A DNA stretch of 64,000 nt from positions 62,001-126,000 of the forward strand of contig JAKFDI010000036.1 in assembly GCA_036676235.1 (NCBI GenBank), given 5' to 3'. The stretch comes from JAKFDI01 sp036676235. Lineage in GTDB: Bacteria > Pseudomonadota > Gammaproteobacteria > Burkholderiales > Burkholderiaceae_C. This document shows, one piece after another, positions 7,644 through 15,374 of this stretch (its first letter is position 1; each line of letters opens with the position of its first letter). The position numbers and the translations under genes are program-made. Under the pieces are notes generated by a model. The model saw only the letters and a program-made list of their open reading frames with translations. It was not told where the DNA came from and searched no databases.

Positions 7644-8813
7644 TCAGGCGCCCAGCAACTCCCCGATCGGTTTGAGATCGTCGACCCGCTCGCACACCGC
7701 CTTGATCACCATCACGATCGGCACGCCCAGCAGCAGGCCCCACACGCCCCACAGCCAGCCGAACAGGAGCACGGCGACGAACACCACCACCGGGCTCATG
7801 CGGATCGCCCGGCTGGTGAGCCAGGGCGTGACGAGGTAGCCCTCGATCGTCTGGATGACGAACGAGGCGCCGCCCACCACCAGGCCCATCTCCACGGAGC
7901 CGAATTGCACGAAGCCGACCAGCGCCGAGCCGCCGGTGACGGCAATTGCGCCGAGGTAGGGAATCATGTTGAGCACGCCGGCCAGCACGCCCCACACCGG
8001 CGCCTGCTCCAGGCCGATCCACATGAACACCAGCCAGGTGGTGATGCCGACCAGCACGCTCGTGAACACCTGCACCAGCAGATAGCGCTGGATCAGCGCG
8101 GTGATCTCGTCGAGCATCTGCACGGTGATCTTCTTCTTGCTGAAGGTGGGGCCGGCGATCTTGACGAGCTTGCGGCGAAAGGTGTCGCCCGAGGCCAGCA
8201 TGAAGAAGGTGATGAACAGCACGATCACCGCCTGCCCCACCAGCGTGGCAAGCCCGATGGTGCCGATCCACAAGTGGTCGCGGATGTTGAAGCTCGGCCG
8301 CTCCACCTGCACGCGGGTGACGCCGCGTGCCGGGGTGGGCGCTGCGCCGTCGTTCGCTGCCCGCTCGATGACGGCCGCGGCCTTTTCCACCTTCTGCAGC
8401 GCGCTGTCGGAACTGCTGCGCGATGGGCGCAAGACCTGGCCGATCTTGCGCGCCGTCTCGGGCAGGCTGTCGATCAGCTCCATCGCATCGTCTTCCAGCA
8501 CATAGCCGGTGACCGCCACGCCGCCGACCAGCGACAGCATGACCAGCGCCGCAGCCAGCGCCGCCGGAATACGCCAACGCACCAGACGGTCGACCACCGG
8601 CGAGAGCGCATAGGCCAGCATCACGCCGATCATCAGCGGGATGAACACGTCGGCCGCCCAGCGAAGGATGACGATGCACGCCAGCACCGCCAGCACGCCC
8701 AGCGACACGCTGCGAACGTTCACCGGCATGTGCATCAGCACTTCCGACCCGTTGCCGTGCACCGGGTCGCCGGGGCTTGCCTCCGCGGAGGGTTTGGGTT
8801 CGCTCGTGTCCAT
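7644..8813 (-). CDS. AI-2E family (PerM-type) membrane transporter
   Basis: This integral inner-membrane protein belongs to the AI-2E/PerM exporter-like family, whose substrates vary (autoinducer-2, ions, unknown). The 389-residue protein has an N-terminal pair of hydrophobic helices (LGVLAVLACIVIL, FIPLMIGVMLAYALSPVVD), a charged periplasmic segment around residues 110-180, and a C-terminal cluster of five or six helices with the family signature VPIVMVIKAVCERVDDLKPIG. The ATG at 8813 gives a hydrophilic 30-residue leader before the first helix. It lies 75 bp downstream of the RIO-type kinase gene on the same strand, so co-transcription is possible. The actual substrate cannot be inferred. 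Confidence 0.85.
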   Translation of the reverse strand: MDTSEPKPSAEASPGDPVHGNGSEVLMHMPVNVRSVSLGVLAVLACIVILRWAADVFIPLMIGVMLAYALSPVVDRLVRWRIPAALAAALVMLSLVGGVAVTGYVLEDDAMELIDSLPETARKIGQVLRPSRSSSDSALQKVEKAAAVIERAANDGAAPTPARGVTRVQVERPSFNIRDHLWIGTIGLATLVGQAVIVLFITFFMLASGDTFRRKLVKIAGPTFSKKKITVQMLDEITALIQRYLLVQVFTSVLVGITTWLVFMWIGLEQAPVWGVLAGVLNMIPYLGAIAVTGGSALVGFVQFGSVEMGLVVGGASFVIQTIEGYLVTPWLTSRAIRMSPVVVFVAVLLFGWLWGVWGLLLGVPIVMVIKAVCERVDDLKPIGELLGA

Positions 8814-8888
8814 CTCGACTCCATGCGGCCGCCTGGCCGAACTGCATGGGGTGATGATGCCGGCGCAGGGGCTGCCGGCAGCACCGCG

Positions 8889-9737
8889 CTAACCCAGGCC
8901 TTGCATTCGCAGCCGCCTGGCGGCCTCTTCCGCCTTCGCGTCGTCGATCTCGCGCATCACGCCGCCCAGATCAACGGCCTTGTTGGAGGCCTCGAAGTGC
9001 CCGGTGAGCGGCGTCTGCGGCGTGAGCGCGCCGCCCTGGTACAGCGCCCAGATCTCGCGACCGTATTGCGTGCTCAGCAACTCGGGCGCGAAGCGGCCGA
9101 AGTAGTTGCGCAGGTTGGCGACGTCGCGCTCAAGCATGGCGCTCGCATGCTGGTTGCCGGCGGCGTCCACCGCCTGGGGCAGGTCGATGATGACCGGGCC
9201 TTCGGCGCCGATCAGGATGTTGAACTCCGACAGGTCGCCGTGCACGACGCCGGCGCACAGCATGCGAACCACTTCGGTGATGAGCGTGCGGTGGTGCATG
9301 AGCGCGTCTTCGGCGCTGAACTCGACGTCGTTCAGGCGCGGTGCGGCGTCGCCGTCGGCACCGGTCACGAGTTCCATCAACAGCACGCCCTCATGGAAGT
9401 TGTGCGGCCGCGGCACGCGCACACCGGCCGCCGCGAGCCGATACAGCGCATCGACCTCGGCGTTCTGCCACGCCTGCTCCTGCATCTCGCGGCCGAACCT
9501 GGTGCCCTTCGCCATGGCGCGCGCCTGGCGGCTGTTCTTCGTCTTGCGGTTCTCGGTGTAGTCGACGGCCTGGCGAAAGCTGCGCTGCTGCGCTTCCTTG
9601 TAGACCTTGGCGCACAGCGTCTCGTCGCCGCTGCGCACGACGAAGACCATCGCTTCCTTGCCGCTCATGAGCTGGCGCACGACGCTGTCGATGAGGCCGT
9701 CTTCGAGCAGCGGCTGGAGTCGTTTGGGTGTCTTCAT
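8889..9737 (-). CDS. RIO-type atypical serine kinase
   Basis: This 282-residue protein has the RIO kinase fold. A conserved SGKEAMVFVVR loop replaces the usual glycine-rich loop near residue 25 and LCAKVYKE supplies the ATP-binding lysine. Further features are the RIO-specific YTENRKTKNSRQARAMAKGT insertion, the catalytic HGDLSEFNIL (Asp and Asn) and the metal-binding IIDLPQA in place of DFG. Bacterial members occur sporadically in proteobacteria and their targets are poorly known; ribosome-related roles are established only for the archaeal and eukaryotic enzymes. It is divergent from the metallopeptidase-like gene by 55 bp and upstream of the permease gene. Confidence 0.88.
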   Translation of the reverse strand: MKTPKRLQPLLEDGLIDSVVRQLMSGKEAMVFVVRSGDETLCAKVYKEAQQRSFRQAVDYTENRKTKNSRQARAMAKGTRFGREMQEQAWQNAEVDALYRLAAAGVRVPRPHNFHEGVLLMELVTGADGDAAPRLNDVEFSAEDALMHHRTLITEVVRMLCAGVVHGDLSEFNILIGAEGPVIIDLPQAVDAAGNQHASAMLERDVANLRNYFGRFAPELLSTQYGREIWALYQGGALTPQTPLTGHFEASNKAVDLGGVMREIDDAKAEEAARRLRMQGLG

Positions 9738-9792
9738 GGGTGCGGGTGGCGGCTACAGTCGAGTATCGGCCACGGGGCCGGACCTCCCTGCG

Positions 9793-10332
9793 ATGCGAAG
9801 CGTGACCTTCCCCCTGAAATACCTGGCCGGCTACGCCGAAGAGACGAAGGCAAAGGTGCAGGCCCTCATCGAGCAGGGCCGGCTGCACGAGACGCTGGCG
9901 CGCCGCTACGGCGGCGTGCACGAGGTGCGCACCGACCGCGCGCTGTACGACTACACGATGGCGCTGAAGAGCCGCTTCATGCGCAGCGCGGCGCCGCTCG
10001 CCAAGGTGGTGTTCGATCAGAAGCTGAAGGTGCTGCAGCACGCACTCGGCACGCACACCACCATCTCGCGCGTGCAGGGCGGTCAGCTCAAGGCCAAGCG
10101 CGAGATCCGGGTGGCCAGCCTGTTCAAGGACACGCCGCCGGAGTTCCTGAAGATGATCGTGGTGCATGAGCTGGCGCACCTGAAGGAGCGCGAGCACGGC
10201 CGCGCGTTCTATCAGTTGTGCACGCACATGGAGCCGCAGTACCACCAGTACGAGTTCGATCTGCGGCTGTACCTGACCGCAGCGGACCTTCCCGCATCAC
10301 CCGTCCAAGCCGACACGGGGACGGCGCCTTGA
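9793..10332 (+). CDS. YgjP/SprT-like HExxH metallopeptidase-type protein
   Basis: A 179-residue protein with a zinc-binding HELAHLKEREHGRAFY motif near residue 130, matching the YgjP/WSS1-like (M48-related, DUF45) family of small metal-dependent proteins. The N-terminal half is polar and rich in arginine (LARRYGG, LKSRFMRSAAPL), and a TTISRVQGGQLKAKREI segment precedes the motif. The ATG lacks an obvious Shine-Dalgarno. The stop overlaps the TTG start of the following SulP gene by four bases. The substrate is unknown; proteolysis is inferred from the motif only. Confidence 0.82.
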   Translation: MRSVTFPLKYLAGYAEETKAKVQALIEQGRLHETLARRYGGVHEVRTDRALYDYTMALKSRFMRSAAPLAKVVFDQKLKVLQHALGTHTTISRVQGGQLKAKREIRVASLFKDTPPEFLKMIVVHELAHLKEREHGRAFYQLCTHMEPQYHQYEFDLRLYLTAADLPASPVQADTGTAP

Positions 10333-12122
10333 CGCCGGTGCTCGCACGCTTCGCCCCGTGGCTGCCGCTGGTCTCCAAGTCCAGCTTGCGGGCCGACGCG
10401 GTGGCCGGCCTGCTCGGCGCCGTGCTCGTGCTGCCGCAGGGCATTGCCTTCGCCACGCTGGCCGGGTTGCCGCCGGAGTACGGGCTGTATTCGGCCATCG
10501 TGCCCTGCGTCATTGCCGCGCTGTTCGGCTCGAGCTGGCACGTGGTCTCGGGGCCGACGAACGCCAACTCGCTGGCGCTGTTCGCGATGCTCGCGCCGCT
10601 GGCCGTTGCCGGCACGCCGCGCTACATCGAGCTGGCGCTGGCGGTCACGGTGCTGGTGGGCGTGCTGCAGTGGCTGGTGGGCATCACGCGACTTGGCTCG
10701 CTGGCGAGCTTCATCTCGCCGGCGGCGCTGCTGGGCTTCACCGGCGGCGCGGCGCTGCTGATCGCGCTGCATGCCACCGGCAGCCTGCTGGCGCTGCCGG
10801 CGAGCGAATCCCACGGCAGCGCCGCCGCCCTCGCGCGCATTGCGAACGGCCTGCCGGCGATGAGCTTGAGCGCGCTCGCCGTGGGCGCGGTCACCATAGG
10901 CGCCGTGCTCGTCACGCGAAGGGTGAACCGGCGCCTGCCGTCCCTGCTGTTCGGGCTGATGGTCGGCACGGCGGCAGCCACGGTGCTGAACGCATCTGCC
11001 GGCCGCCTCGGGCTGCGCACCGTGGAGACGGTGGGCGCGTTCCCCTCTGTCTGGCCGCCTTTCGGCGTGCCGCAGATGGAGTGGACCGCCCTGCCCGATC
11101 TGCTGGCCATCGCCGTCGCACTCACCATCGTGGCGCTGGCGCAGTCGATCTCGATCGCCAAAGTGGTGGCCGCACGCTCGGGACAGCGGCTCGACGGCAA
11201 CCGCGAGTTCATCGGGCAAGGCCTGTCGAACGTCGTCGGCGGCTTCTTCTCGTGCTACGTGTCCTGCGGCTCGCTGAACCGATCGATGCCCAACCTCGAG
11301 TCCGGCGCGCGCACGCCGCTGGCTGCGGTGTTCTCGGCCGCCTGGCTGCTGTTGCTGACCGCGGCGGCAGCATCGGTGCTGGCGCTGATCCCGATGGCCG
11401 CCATCGCCGGCTTGCTGCTGGTCGTGGCGTGGTCGCTCATCGACGTCGCCCACTGGCGTCATCTGTGGCGCCTGTCGCGCACGGACTTCAGCGTGGCCGC
11501 CGCCACGCTGGTGGCAACGGTCAGCATCCGCATGGAAGTCGCCATCCTGATCGGCACCATCGCCTCGCTCGGCTCCTACCTATACCGCACCTCGCGCCCG
11601 GCGATGCGCAGCATGGGCTTCGATACCATGGCACCGGAGCGGCCCTTCGTGGTGGTGGACGACAACCCGGCCGCGTTGCCCCAGTGCCGCAAGCTGAAGC
11701 TGCTGCGCATGGAAGGCTCGGTCTACTTCGGCGCCACGCAGCACGTGGCCGACCGGCTGCATGCGGTGCGCGCCGAGCCGGATGCTCCCGCGCATCTGCT
11801 GGTGATGGCCAAGAGCATGAACTTCATCGACCTGGCCGGCGCCGACCTGTGGCACGCCGAGATGCTGGCGCGCCGGGCGATGGGCGGCGACCTGTACTTC
11901 CATCGTCCACGCCCGCCGGTGATCGAGCTGTGGGAGCGCACCGGTTTTCTCGACGCGCTCGGGCGGGACCACATCTTCACCGACAAGCGCAGTGCGATCC
12001 GCAGCATCCTGGCGCGTGCGAGCAGTGGCTGCAGCGACCCTTGCGCGGGCTGCGGGCGGCGGGTGTTCTGGGAGTGCGCAGCGGCGCGGCCGGAAGCCGG
12101 CGCTGAACCGAGCCGTCAGTAG
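10329..12122 (+). CDS. SulP family anion transporter with STAS domain
   Basis: This inner-membrane SLC26/SulP protein probably imports sulfate or another small anion; bicarbonate and dicarboxylates are known substrates of relatives. It starts with the typical DAVAGLLGAVLVLPQGIAFA helix, followed by the GLYSAIVPCVIAALFGSSWH and SGPTNANSLALFA blocks, about ten to twelve membrane segments, and a C-terminal cytosolic STAS domain (from about residue 445, with VYFGATQHVADRL). The start chosen is TTG 10329 in a TTGA overlap with the preceding stop; GTG 10338 is possible. The extreme C-terminus has a cysteine cluster, CSDPCAGCGRRVFWEC. It converges with dnaB, only 3 bp between stops. Confidence 0.9.
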   Translation: MTPVLARFAPWLPLVSKSSLRADAVAGLLGAVLVLPQGIAFATLAGLPPEYGLYSAIVPCVIAALFGSSWHVVSGPTNANSLALFAMLAPLAVAGTPRYIELALAVTVLVGVLQWLVGITRLGSLASFISPAALLGFTGGAALLIALHATGSLLALPASESHGSAAALARIANGLPAMSLSALAVGAVTIGAVLVTRRVNRRLPSLLFGLMVGTAAATVLNASAGRLGLRTVETVGAFPSVWPPFGVPQMEWTALPDLLAIAVALTIVALAQSISIAKVVAARSGQRLDGNREFIGQGLSNVVGGFFSCYVSCGSLNRSMPNLESGARTPLAAVFSAAWLLLLTAAAASVLALIPMAAIAGLLLVVAWSLIDVAHWRHLWRLSRTDFSVAAATLVATVSIRMEVAILIGTIASLGSYLYRTSRPAMRSMGFDTMAPERPFVVVDDNPAALPQCRKLKLLRMEGSVYFGATQHVADRLHAVRAEPDAPAHLLVMAKSMNFIDLAGADLWHAEMLARRAMGGDLYFHRPRPPVIELWERTGFLDALGRDHIFTDKRSAIRSILARASSGCSDPCAGCGRRVFWECAAARPEAGAEPSRQ

Positions 12123-12125
12123 CGG

Positions 12126-13547
12126 TCAGTAGAGGTCGGCGCCGCCGCTGCCCGGCGCGAGGTTGTCGAACTTCGTCAGCGGCTTATTGAAGAACAGCCT
12201 CACCGTGCCCGTCGGCCCGTTGCGCTGCTTGCCGATGATGATCTCGGAGATGTTCGGCTCCTTGCTCGCTTCTTTGGTGTAGTAGTCGTCGCGGTAGATG
12301 AACATGATGACGTCCGCGTCCTGCTCGATGGCGCCCGACTCGCGCAGGTCGCTCATCATCGGGCGCTTGTCGGTGCGCGTCTCCACGCTGCGGTTGAGTT
12401 GCGACAGCGCGATCACCGGGCACTGCAGTTCCTTGGCCAGCGCCTTGAGCCCGCGCGAGATCTCGCCGATGACGGTGGCGCGGTTCTCTTCGCTGCCGCC
12501 GCCGCTGCCGCTCATCAGCTGCAGGTAGTCGACAACGATCAGGCCCAACTGTCCGCACTGTCGCGCCTGCCGGCGCGCGCGTGCGCGCACCTCGCTGGGC
12601 GTCAGCGCCGGGCTCTCGTCGATGAACATGGCGACGGTGCCGAGCTTCTCGACCGCCTCGGACAGGCGGCCCCATTCGTCGTCCTTCAACGCGCCCGTGC
12701 GCAGGCGCTGCTGGTCGATGCGGCCGAGCGAGCCGACCAGCCGCAAGGCCAGCTGGGCGGCGCCCATTTCCATCGAGAAGACCACCACCGGCAGGCCCTC
12801 GGTGACGGCGACATGCTCGGCGATGTTCAGCGCGAACGCCGTCTTGCCCATCGAGGGCCGAGCCGCCAGCACGATCAGGTCGCCCTTCTGGAAGCCCGCC
12901 GTCATGCGGTCCAGGTCGAAGTAGCCGGTGCGCACGCCGGTCACCTCTTCGGCGCCGTTCTCGTGCAGTTCAGTCACGCGGTCGAGCAACTGCACGACCA
13001 GCGAATCCATGCTCTGGAAACCCTGGCGCGAGCGCGAGCCCTCCTCGCCGATCTTGAAGATCTTGCCCTCGGCTTCGTCGAGGATCTGCGACACCGCCCG
13101 CCCCTGCGGATTGAAGGCGCTGGTGGCGATCTCGTCGCTGGCCGCAACCAGCTTTCGCAGCACCGCGCGCTCGCGCACGATCTCGGCGTAGCGGCGCAGG
13201 TTGGCCGCGCTCGGCACGCTCTGCGCCAGCGCATTGAGATACACCAGGCCGCCGCATGCGTCGGCCTTGCCGAGGCTCTGCAACTGCTCGAACACCGTGA
13301 TCACGTCGGCCGGCTTGGTCTGGTTGACCAGGGCGCCGATCGCCGCATAGATGAGCCGGTGCTCGAAGCGATAGAAGTCGCTGTCGGTCAGCAGGTCACC
13401 CGCGCGGTCCCAGGCGCTGTTGTCGAGCAGCAGACCGCCGAGCACGCTCTGCTCGGCCTCGATGGAGTGCGGCGGCACCCGCAGGCGCGCCACTTCGTCG
13501 TCGGGGCGGGGAGCGTTGGGAAACTCGGGAGCGAACACTGCGGACAT
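12126..13547 (-). CDS. dnaB: Replicative DNA helicase DnaB
   Basis: Hexameric 5'-3' helicase that unwinds DNA at the replication fork and recruits primase. The N-terminal domain starts at VPPHSIEAEQSVLGGLLLDN. The RecA-like motor holds Walker A ARPSMGKTAFALN, Walker B LIVVDYLQLMSG, and the arginine-finger region KELQCPVIALSQLNRSVE. Length (473) is normal and no intein is present. It follows rplI on the same strand, but a strong terminator (13639-13664) lies between. A -10-like TAAGAT ends six bases before the ATG, so it may be transcribed separately without a leader. Confidence 0.98.
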   Translation of the reverse strand: MSAVFAPEFPNAPRPDDEVARLRVPPHSIEAEQSVLGGLLLDNSAWDRAGDLLTDSDFYRFEHRLIYAAIGALVNQTKPADVITVFEQLQSLGKADACGGLVYLNALAQSVPSAANLRRYAEIVRERAVLRKLVAASDEIATSAFNPQGRAVSQILDEAEGKIFKIGEEGSRSRQGFQSMDSLVVQLLDRVTELHENGAEEVTGVRTGYFDLDRMTAGFQKGDLIVLAARPSMGKTAFALNIAEHVAVTEGLPVVVFSMEMGAAQLALRLVGSLGRIDQQRLRTGALKDDEWGRLSEAVEKLGTVAMFIDESPALTPSEVRARARRQARQCGQLGLIVVDYLQLMSGSGGGSEENRATVIGEISRGLKALAKELQCPVIALSQLNRSVETRTDKRPMMSDLRESGAIEQDADVIMFIYRDDYYTKEASKEPNISEIIIGKQRNGPTGTVRLFFNKPLTKFDNLAPGSGGADLY

Positions 13548-13553
13548 CGCGCG

Positions 13554-13559
13554 ATCTTA
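13554..13559 (-). promoter_or_regulatory. Candidate -10 box directly upstream of dnaB
   Basis: On the minus strand TAAGAT (13559-13554) is followed by six bases and then the dnaB ATG. A start at the normal distance would coincide with the A of the ATG. No convincing -35 box was found 16-18 bp upstream, so this is tentative. Confidence 0.3.
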
Positions 13560-13638
13560 AGAGTGCCGTCGCGCACGGCCTGTGCGCAACGCTGTGGAAA
13601 TCCGGTGCAGCGTCCGTGGACAGATGCGCCGCAGGAAC

Positions 13639-13664
13639 GAAAAAGGCCGGCATCGCTGCCGGCC
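13639..13664 (-). terminator. Rho-independent terminator after rplI
   Basis: Read on the minus strand, GGCCGGCA and TGCCGGCC form a perfect 8-bp stem with a GCGA loop, followed at once by TTTTTCG. It closes the rpsF-priB-rpsR-rplI transcript, 26 bp after the rplI stop. Confidence 0.9.
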
Positions 13665-13689
13665 CTTGGCGTCATGAACGTCCGAAGAC

Positions 13690-14142
13690 TCAGGTCGCTT
13701 CTGCAACCACCACAACCTTGACCTCGATCACCACGTCGGTGTGCGGCGCCACCGTGACGGTGTGCTCGCCGGTCGTCTTGAGCGGACCGTCGGGCATGCG
13801 CACTTGCACCTTCTGCACCTTGAAGTCGATGCGGTTCAGCGCAGCGGCCACGTCGGCGTTGGTCACGGAGCCGAACAGGCGGCCGTCGACGCCGGCCTTC
13901 TGCGTGATGTGGACGGTGCGGCCGTTCATCTTCTCGCCGAGTGCTTGCGCTTCGGCCAGCTTCTCGGCTGCAGCCTTTTCGAGTTCGGCGCGCTTGGCCT
14001 CGAACTCCTTGATGGCCGATTCGGTCGCGCGGCGCGCGGCACGGGTCGGGATCAGGAAGTTGCGGGCATAGCCGTCTTTCACCCGGACAACGTCGCCGAG
14101 GTTGCCGAGGTTGGCCACTTTTTCGAGCAGGATCACTTGCAT
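13690..14142 (-). CDS. rplI: 50S ribosomal protein L9
   Basis: Large-subunit protein at the base of the L1 stalk. The N-terminal signature MQVILLEKVANLGNLGDVV and GYARNFLIPTRAARRA are the L9 rRNA-binding domain. A long helix rich in Glu, Ala and Lys follows (FEAKRAELEKAAAEKLAEA), then the C-terminal domain. The 150-residue length is standard. The ATG at 14142 is fixed by homology; upstream in-frame codons belong to the rpsR spacer. It sits 11 bp after rpsR and is followed by a strong terminator. Confidence 0.98.
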   Translation of the reverse strand: MQVILLEKVANLGNLGDVVRVKDGYARNFLIPTRAARRATESAIKEFEAKRAELEKAAAEKLAEAQALGEKMNGRTVHITQKAGVDGRLFGSVTNADVAAALNRIDFKVQKVQVRMPDGPLKTTGEHTVTVAPHTDVVIEVKVVVVAEAT

Positions 14143-14153
14143 GTCGTGGCTCC

Positions 14154-14444
14154 TCAGACCTTGTGCTGGTCGCTGTACGGCAGCAGCGCCAGGAAGCGGG
14201 CGCGCTTGATGCACGTCGTCAGCTGACGCTGGAAGAACGCGCGGGTGCCGGTCAGGCGGGCCGGCGTGATCTTGCCGTTCTCGCCGATGAAGTCGCGCAG
14301 CGTGTCGATGTCCTTGTAGTCGATCTCGGTGACACCGGTGACCGTGAAGCGGCAGAAGCGCTTGCGGCGGAACAGCAGCGACTGCTGGTTGCGACGGGGC
14401 TTGCGATCCTTGGAAAACTTACCTTTACCACGTGGCGGGGGCAT
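14154..14444 (-). CDS. rpsR: 30S ribosomal protein S18
   Basis: Small-subunit platform protein that pairs with S6. The 96-residue protein has a basic N-terminal extension (MPPPRGKGKFSKDRKPRRNQ) before the core KDIDTLRDFIGENGKITPAR and LTGTRAFFQRQLTTCIKRAR. It lies in the order rpsF-priB-rpsR-rplI, 47 bp after priB, with an AGGTGAGA Shine-Dalgarno before its ATG. Confidence 0.98.
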   Translation of the reverse strand: MPPPRGKGKFSKDRKPRRNQQSLLFRRKRFCRFTVTGVTEIDYKDIDTLRDFIGENGKITPARLTGTRAFFQRQLTTCIKRARFLALLPYSDQHKV

Positions 14445-14491
14445 ATCTCACCTCTGTTGAAACTTGGATCCGGATTGCGGAATGGTTCGAA

Positions 14492-14776
14492 TCAGTCGAG
14501 CTCGGTCACATGAAAGACGACGCCGCGGCCGTTGCGCTGGGAACCGAGGAAGCCGGCAAAGCCGTGGGTGCTTCCGATCTCCAGTTGCGCCATGCGCCGC
14601 GTGATCTCATCCCCGATGACGCGCGCCCGGATCTCCATGGAGACCTTGCGCGGCGTGCCGTCCTGGGAGACCTCCGATTCGTGCTTCAGGCTCAAATCGA
14701 GGGCCGGCAGACCGGCGGGGGTGTATCTCACGGCGGCTCGCTCCACCAGTTGCGCTGTCAGAACCAGGCGGTTCAT
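14492..14776 (-). CDS. priB: Primosomal replication protein N (PriB)
   Basis: Single-OB-fold protein that helps PriA and DnaT reload DnaB at stalled forks. The 94-residue sequence starts NRLVLTAQLVERAAVRYTPA and contains PALDLSLKHESEVSQ and GFLGSQRNGRGVVFHV, typical of betaproteobacterial PriB. It is embedded between rpsF (36 bp upstream) and rpsR, the usual place, so its expression follows ribosomal protein synthesis. Confidence 0.95.
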   Translation of the reverse strand: MNRLVLTAQLVERAAVRYTPAGLPALDLSLKHESEVSQDGTPRKVSMEIRARVIGDEITRRMAQLEIGSTHGFAGFLGSQRNGRGVVFHVTELD

Positions 14777-14812
14777 GTCAGCGTCCGGCAGCGCGGGCTG
14801 CGGCGGTCATCT

Positions 14813-15235
14813 TCAGGCCGAAGCCTCCTGGCGGTCCTGACGGTCTTGGCGCTCGGGGCGATCACCGCGGTCAGAGCGCTGCGGCGGGGGCGCCGACTTG
14901 CGCGCCTCTTCCTTCTCGACCGTCTTCATCATGACCGAAGGCGTCGTCTCGGCCTTGCTCTTGAGCACGGTCAGATGACGCAGCACGGCGTCGTTGAAGC
15001 GGAAGCCGGTTTCGAGTTCGGCCAGCACTTCCTTGCTGCACTCGATGTTGATGCACAGGTAATGCGCCTTGGCGAGCTTCTGGATCATGTAGGCCATCTG
15101 GCGACGGCCCCAGTCCTCGACCCGATGCACCTTGCCGTCGCCGGCAGTGATGAGGCCCTTGTAGCGCTCCAGCATGGCCGGAACCTGTTCGCTTTGATCC
15201 GGATGGATCAGCAGAACGATTTCGTAGTGACGCAT
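14813..15235 (-). CDS. rpsF: 30S ribosomal protein S6
   Basis: Small-subunit platform protein binding S18. The core begins MRHYEIVLLIHPDQSEQVPA and shows the RRQMAYMIQKLAKAHYLCIN segment. The C-terminus from about residue 100 is an extended charged tail (SDRGDRPERQDRQDRQEASA), making it 140 residues against about 100-135 in relatives. ATG 15235 is chosen from the conserved N-terminus. Two tandem copies of an 11-bp unit containing AGAAGGA lie just upstream. Confidence 0.98.
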   Translation of the reverse strand: MRHYEIVLLIHPDQSEQVPAMLERYKGLITAGDGKVHRVEDWGRRQMAYMIQKLAKAHYLCINIECSKEVLAELETGFRFNDAVLRHLTVLKSKAETTPSVMMKTVEKEEARKSAPPPQRSDRGDRPERQDRQDRQEASA

Positions 15236-15242
15236 TGAAACT

Positions 15243-15264
15243 CCTTCTGGTTTCCTTCTGGTTT
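15243..15264 (-). repeat. Tandem 11-bp repeat duplicating the rpsF Shine-Dalgarno
   Basis: Read on the minus strand, AAACCAGAAGG occurs twice in direct tandem (15264-15254 and 15253-15243) and is followed by AGTTTCA and the rpsF ATG. Each unit supplies an AGAAGGA-type ribosome-binding sequence. Only the proximal one is at normal spacing. Confidence 0.7.
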
Positions 15265-15354
15265 CCCAGAAAGGCCCGTCATGACCCGATGTCATTCGGG
15301 GCCGGAAGCCACCTCGAAGCGTCGTCCCGAGTGTGGCAAGGCGAAAAGCCGACG

Positions 15355-15360
15355 ATTATA
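15355..15360 (-). promoter_or_regulatory. -10 box of the rpsF operon promoter
   Basis: Minus-strand TATAAT (15360-15355) is a perfect -10 element about 120 nt upstream of the rpsF ATG and just downstream of the RND pump stop codon. The -35 region is poor. The resulting leader has room for S6:S18 autoregulation, but no specific fold was demonstrated. Confidence 0.5.
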
Positions 15361-15374
15361 GCCGGTGGGCGTGA

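Noticed and set aside
7494..10169. An 891-codon plus-strand frame across the permease and RIO kinase genes
   Set aside because: Antisense shadow with His/Gln/Arg-rich composition; both minus-strand genes have conserved catalytic or membrane motifs.
15236..15354. S6:S18 autoregulatory RNA motif in the rpsF leader
   Set aside because: The position is right, but a conserved bulge and loop could not be confirmed by eye, so only the -10 box and tandem Shine-Dalgarno were listed.
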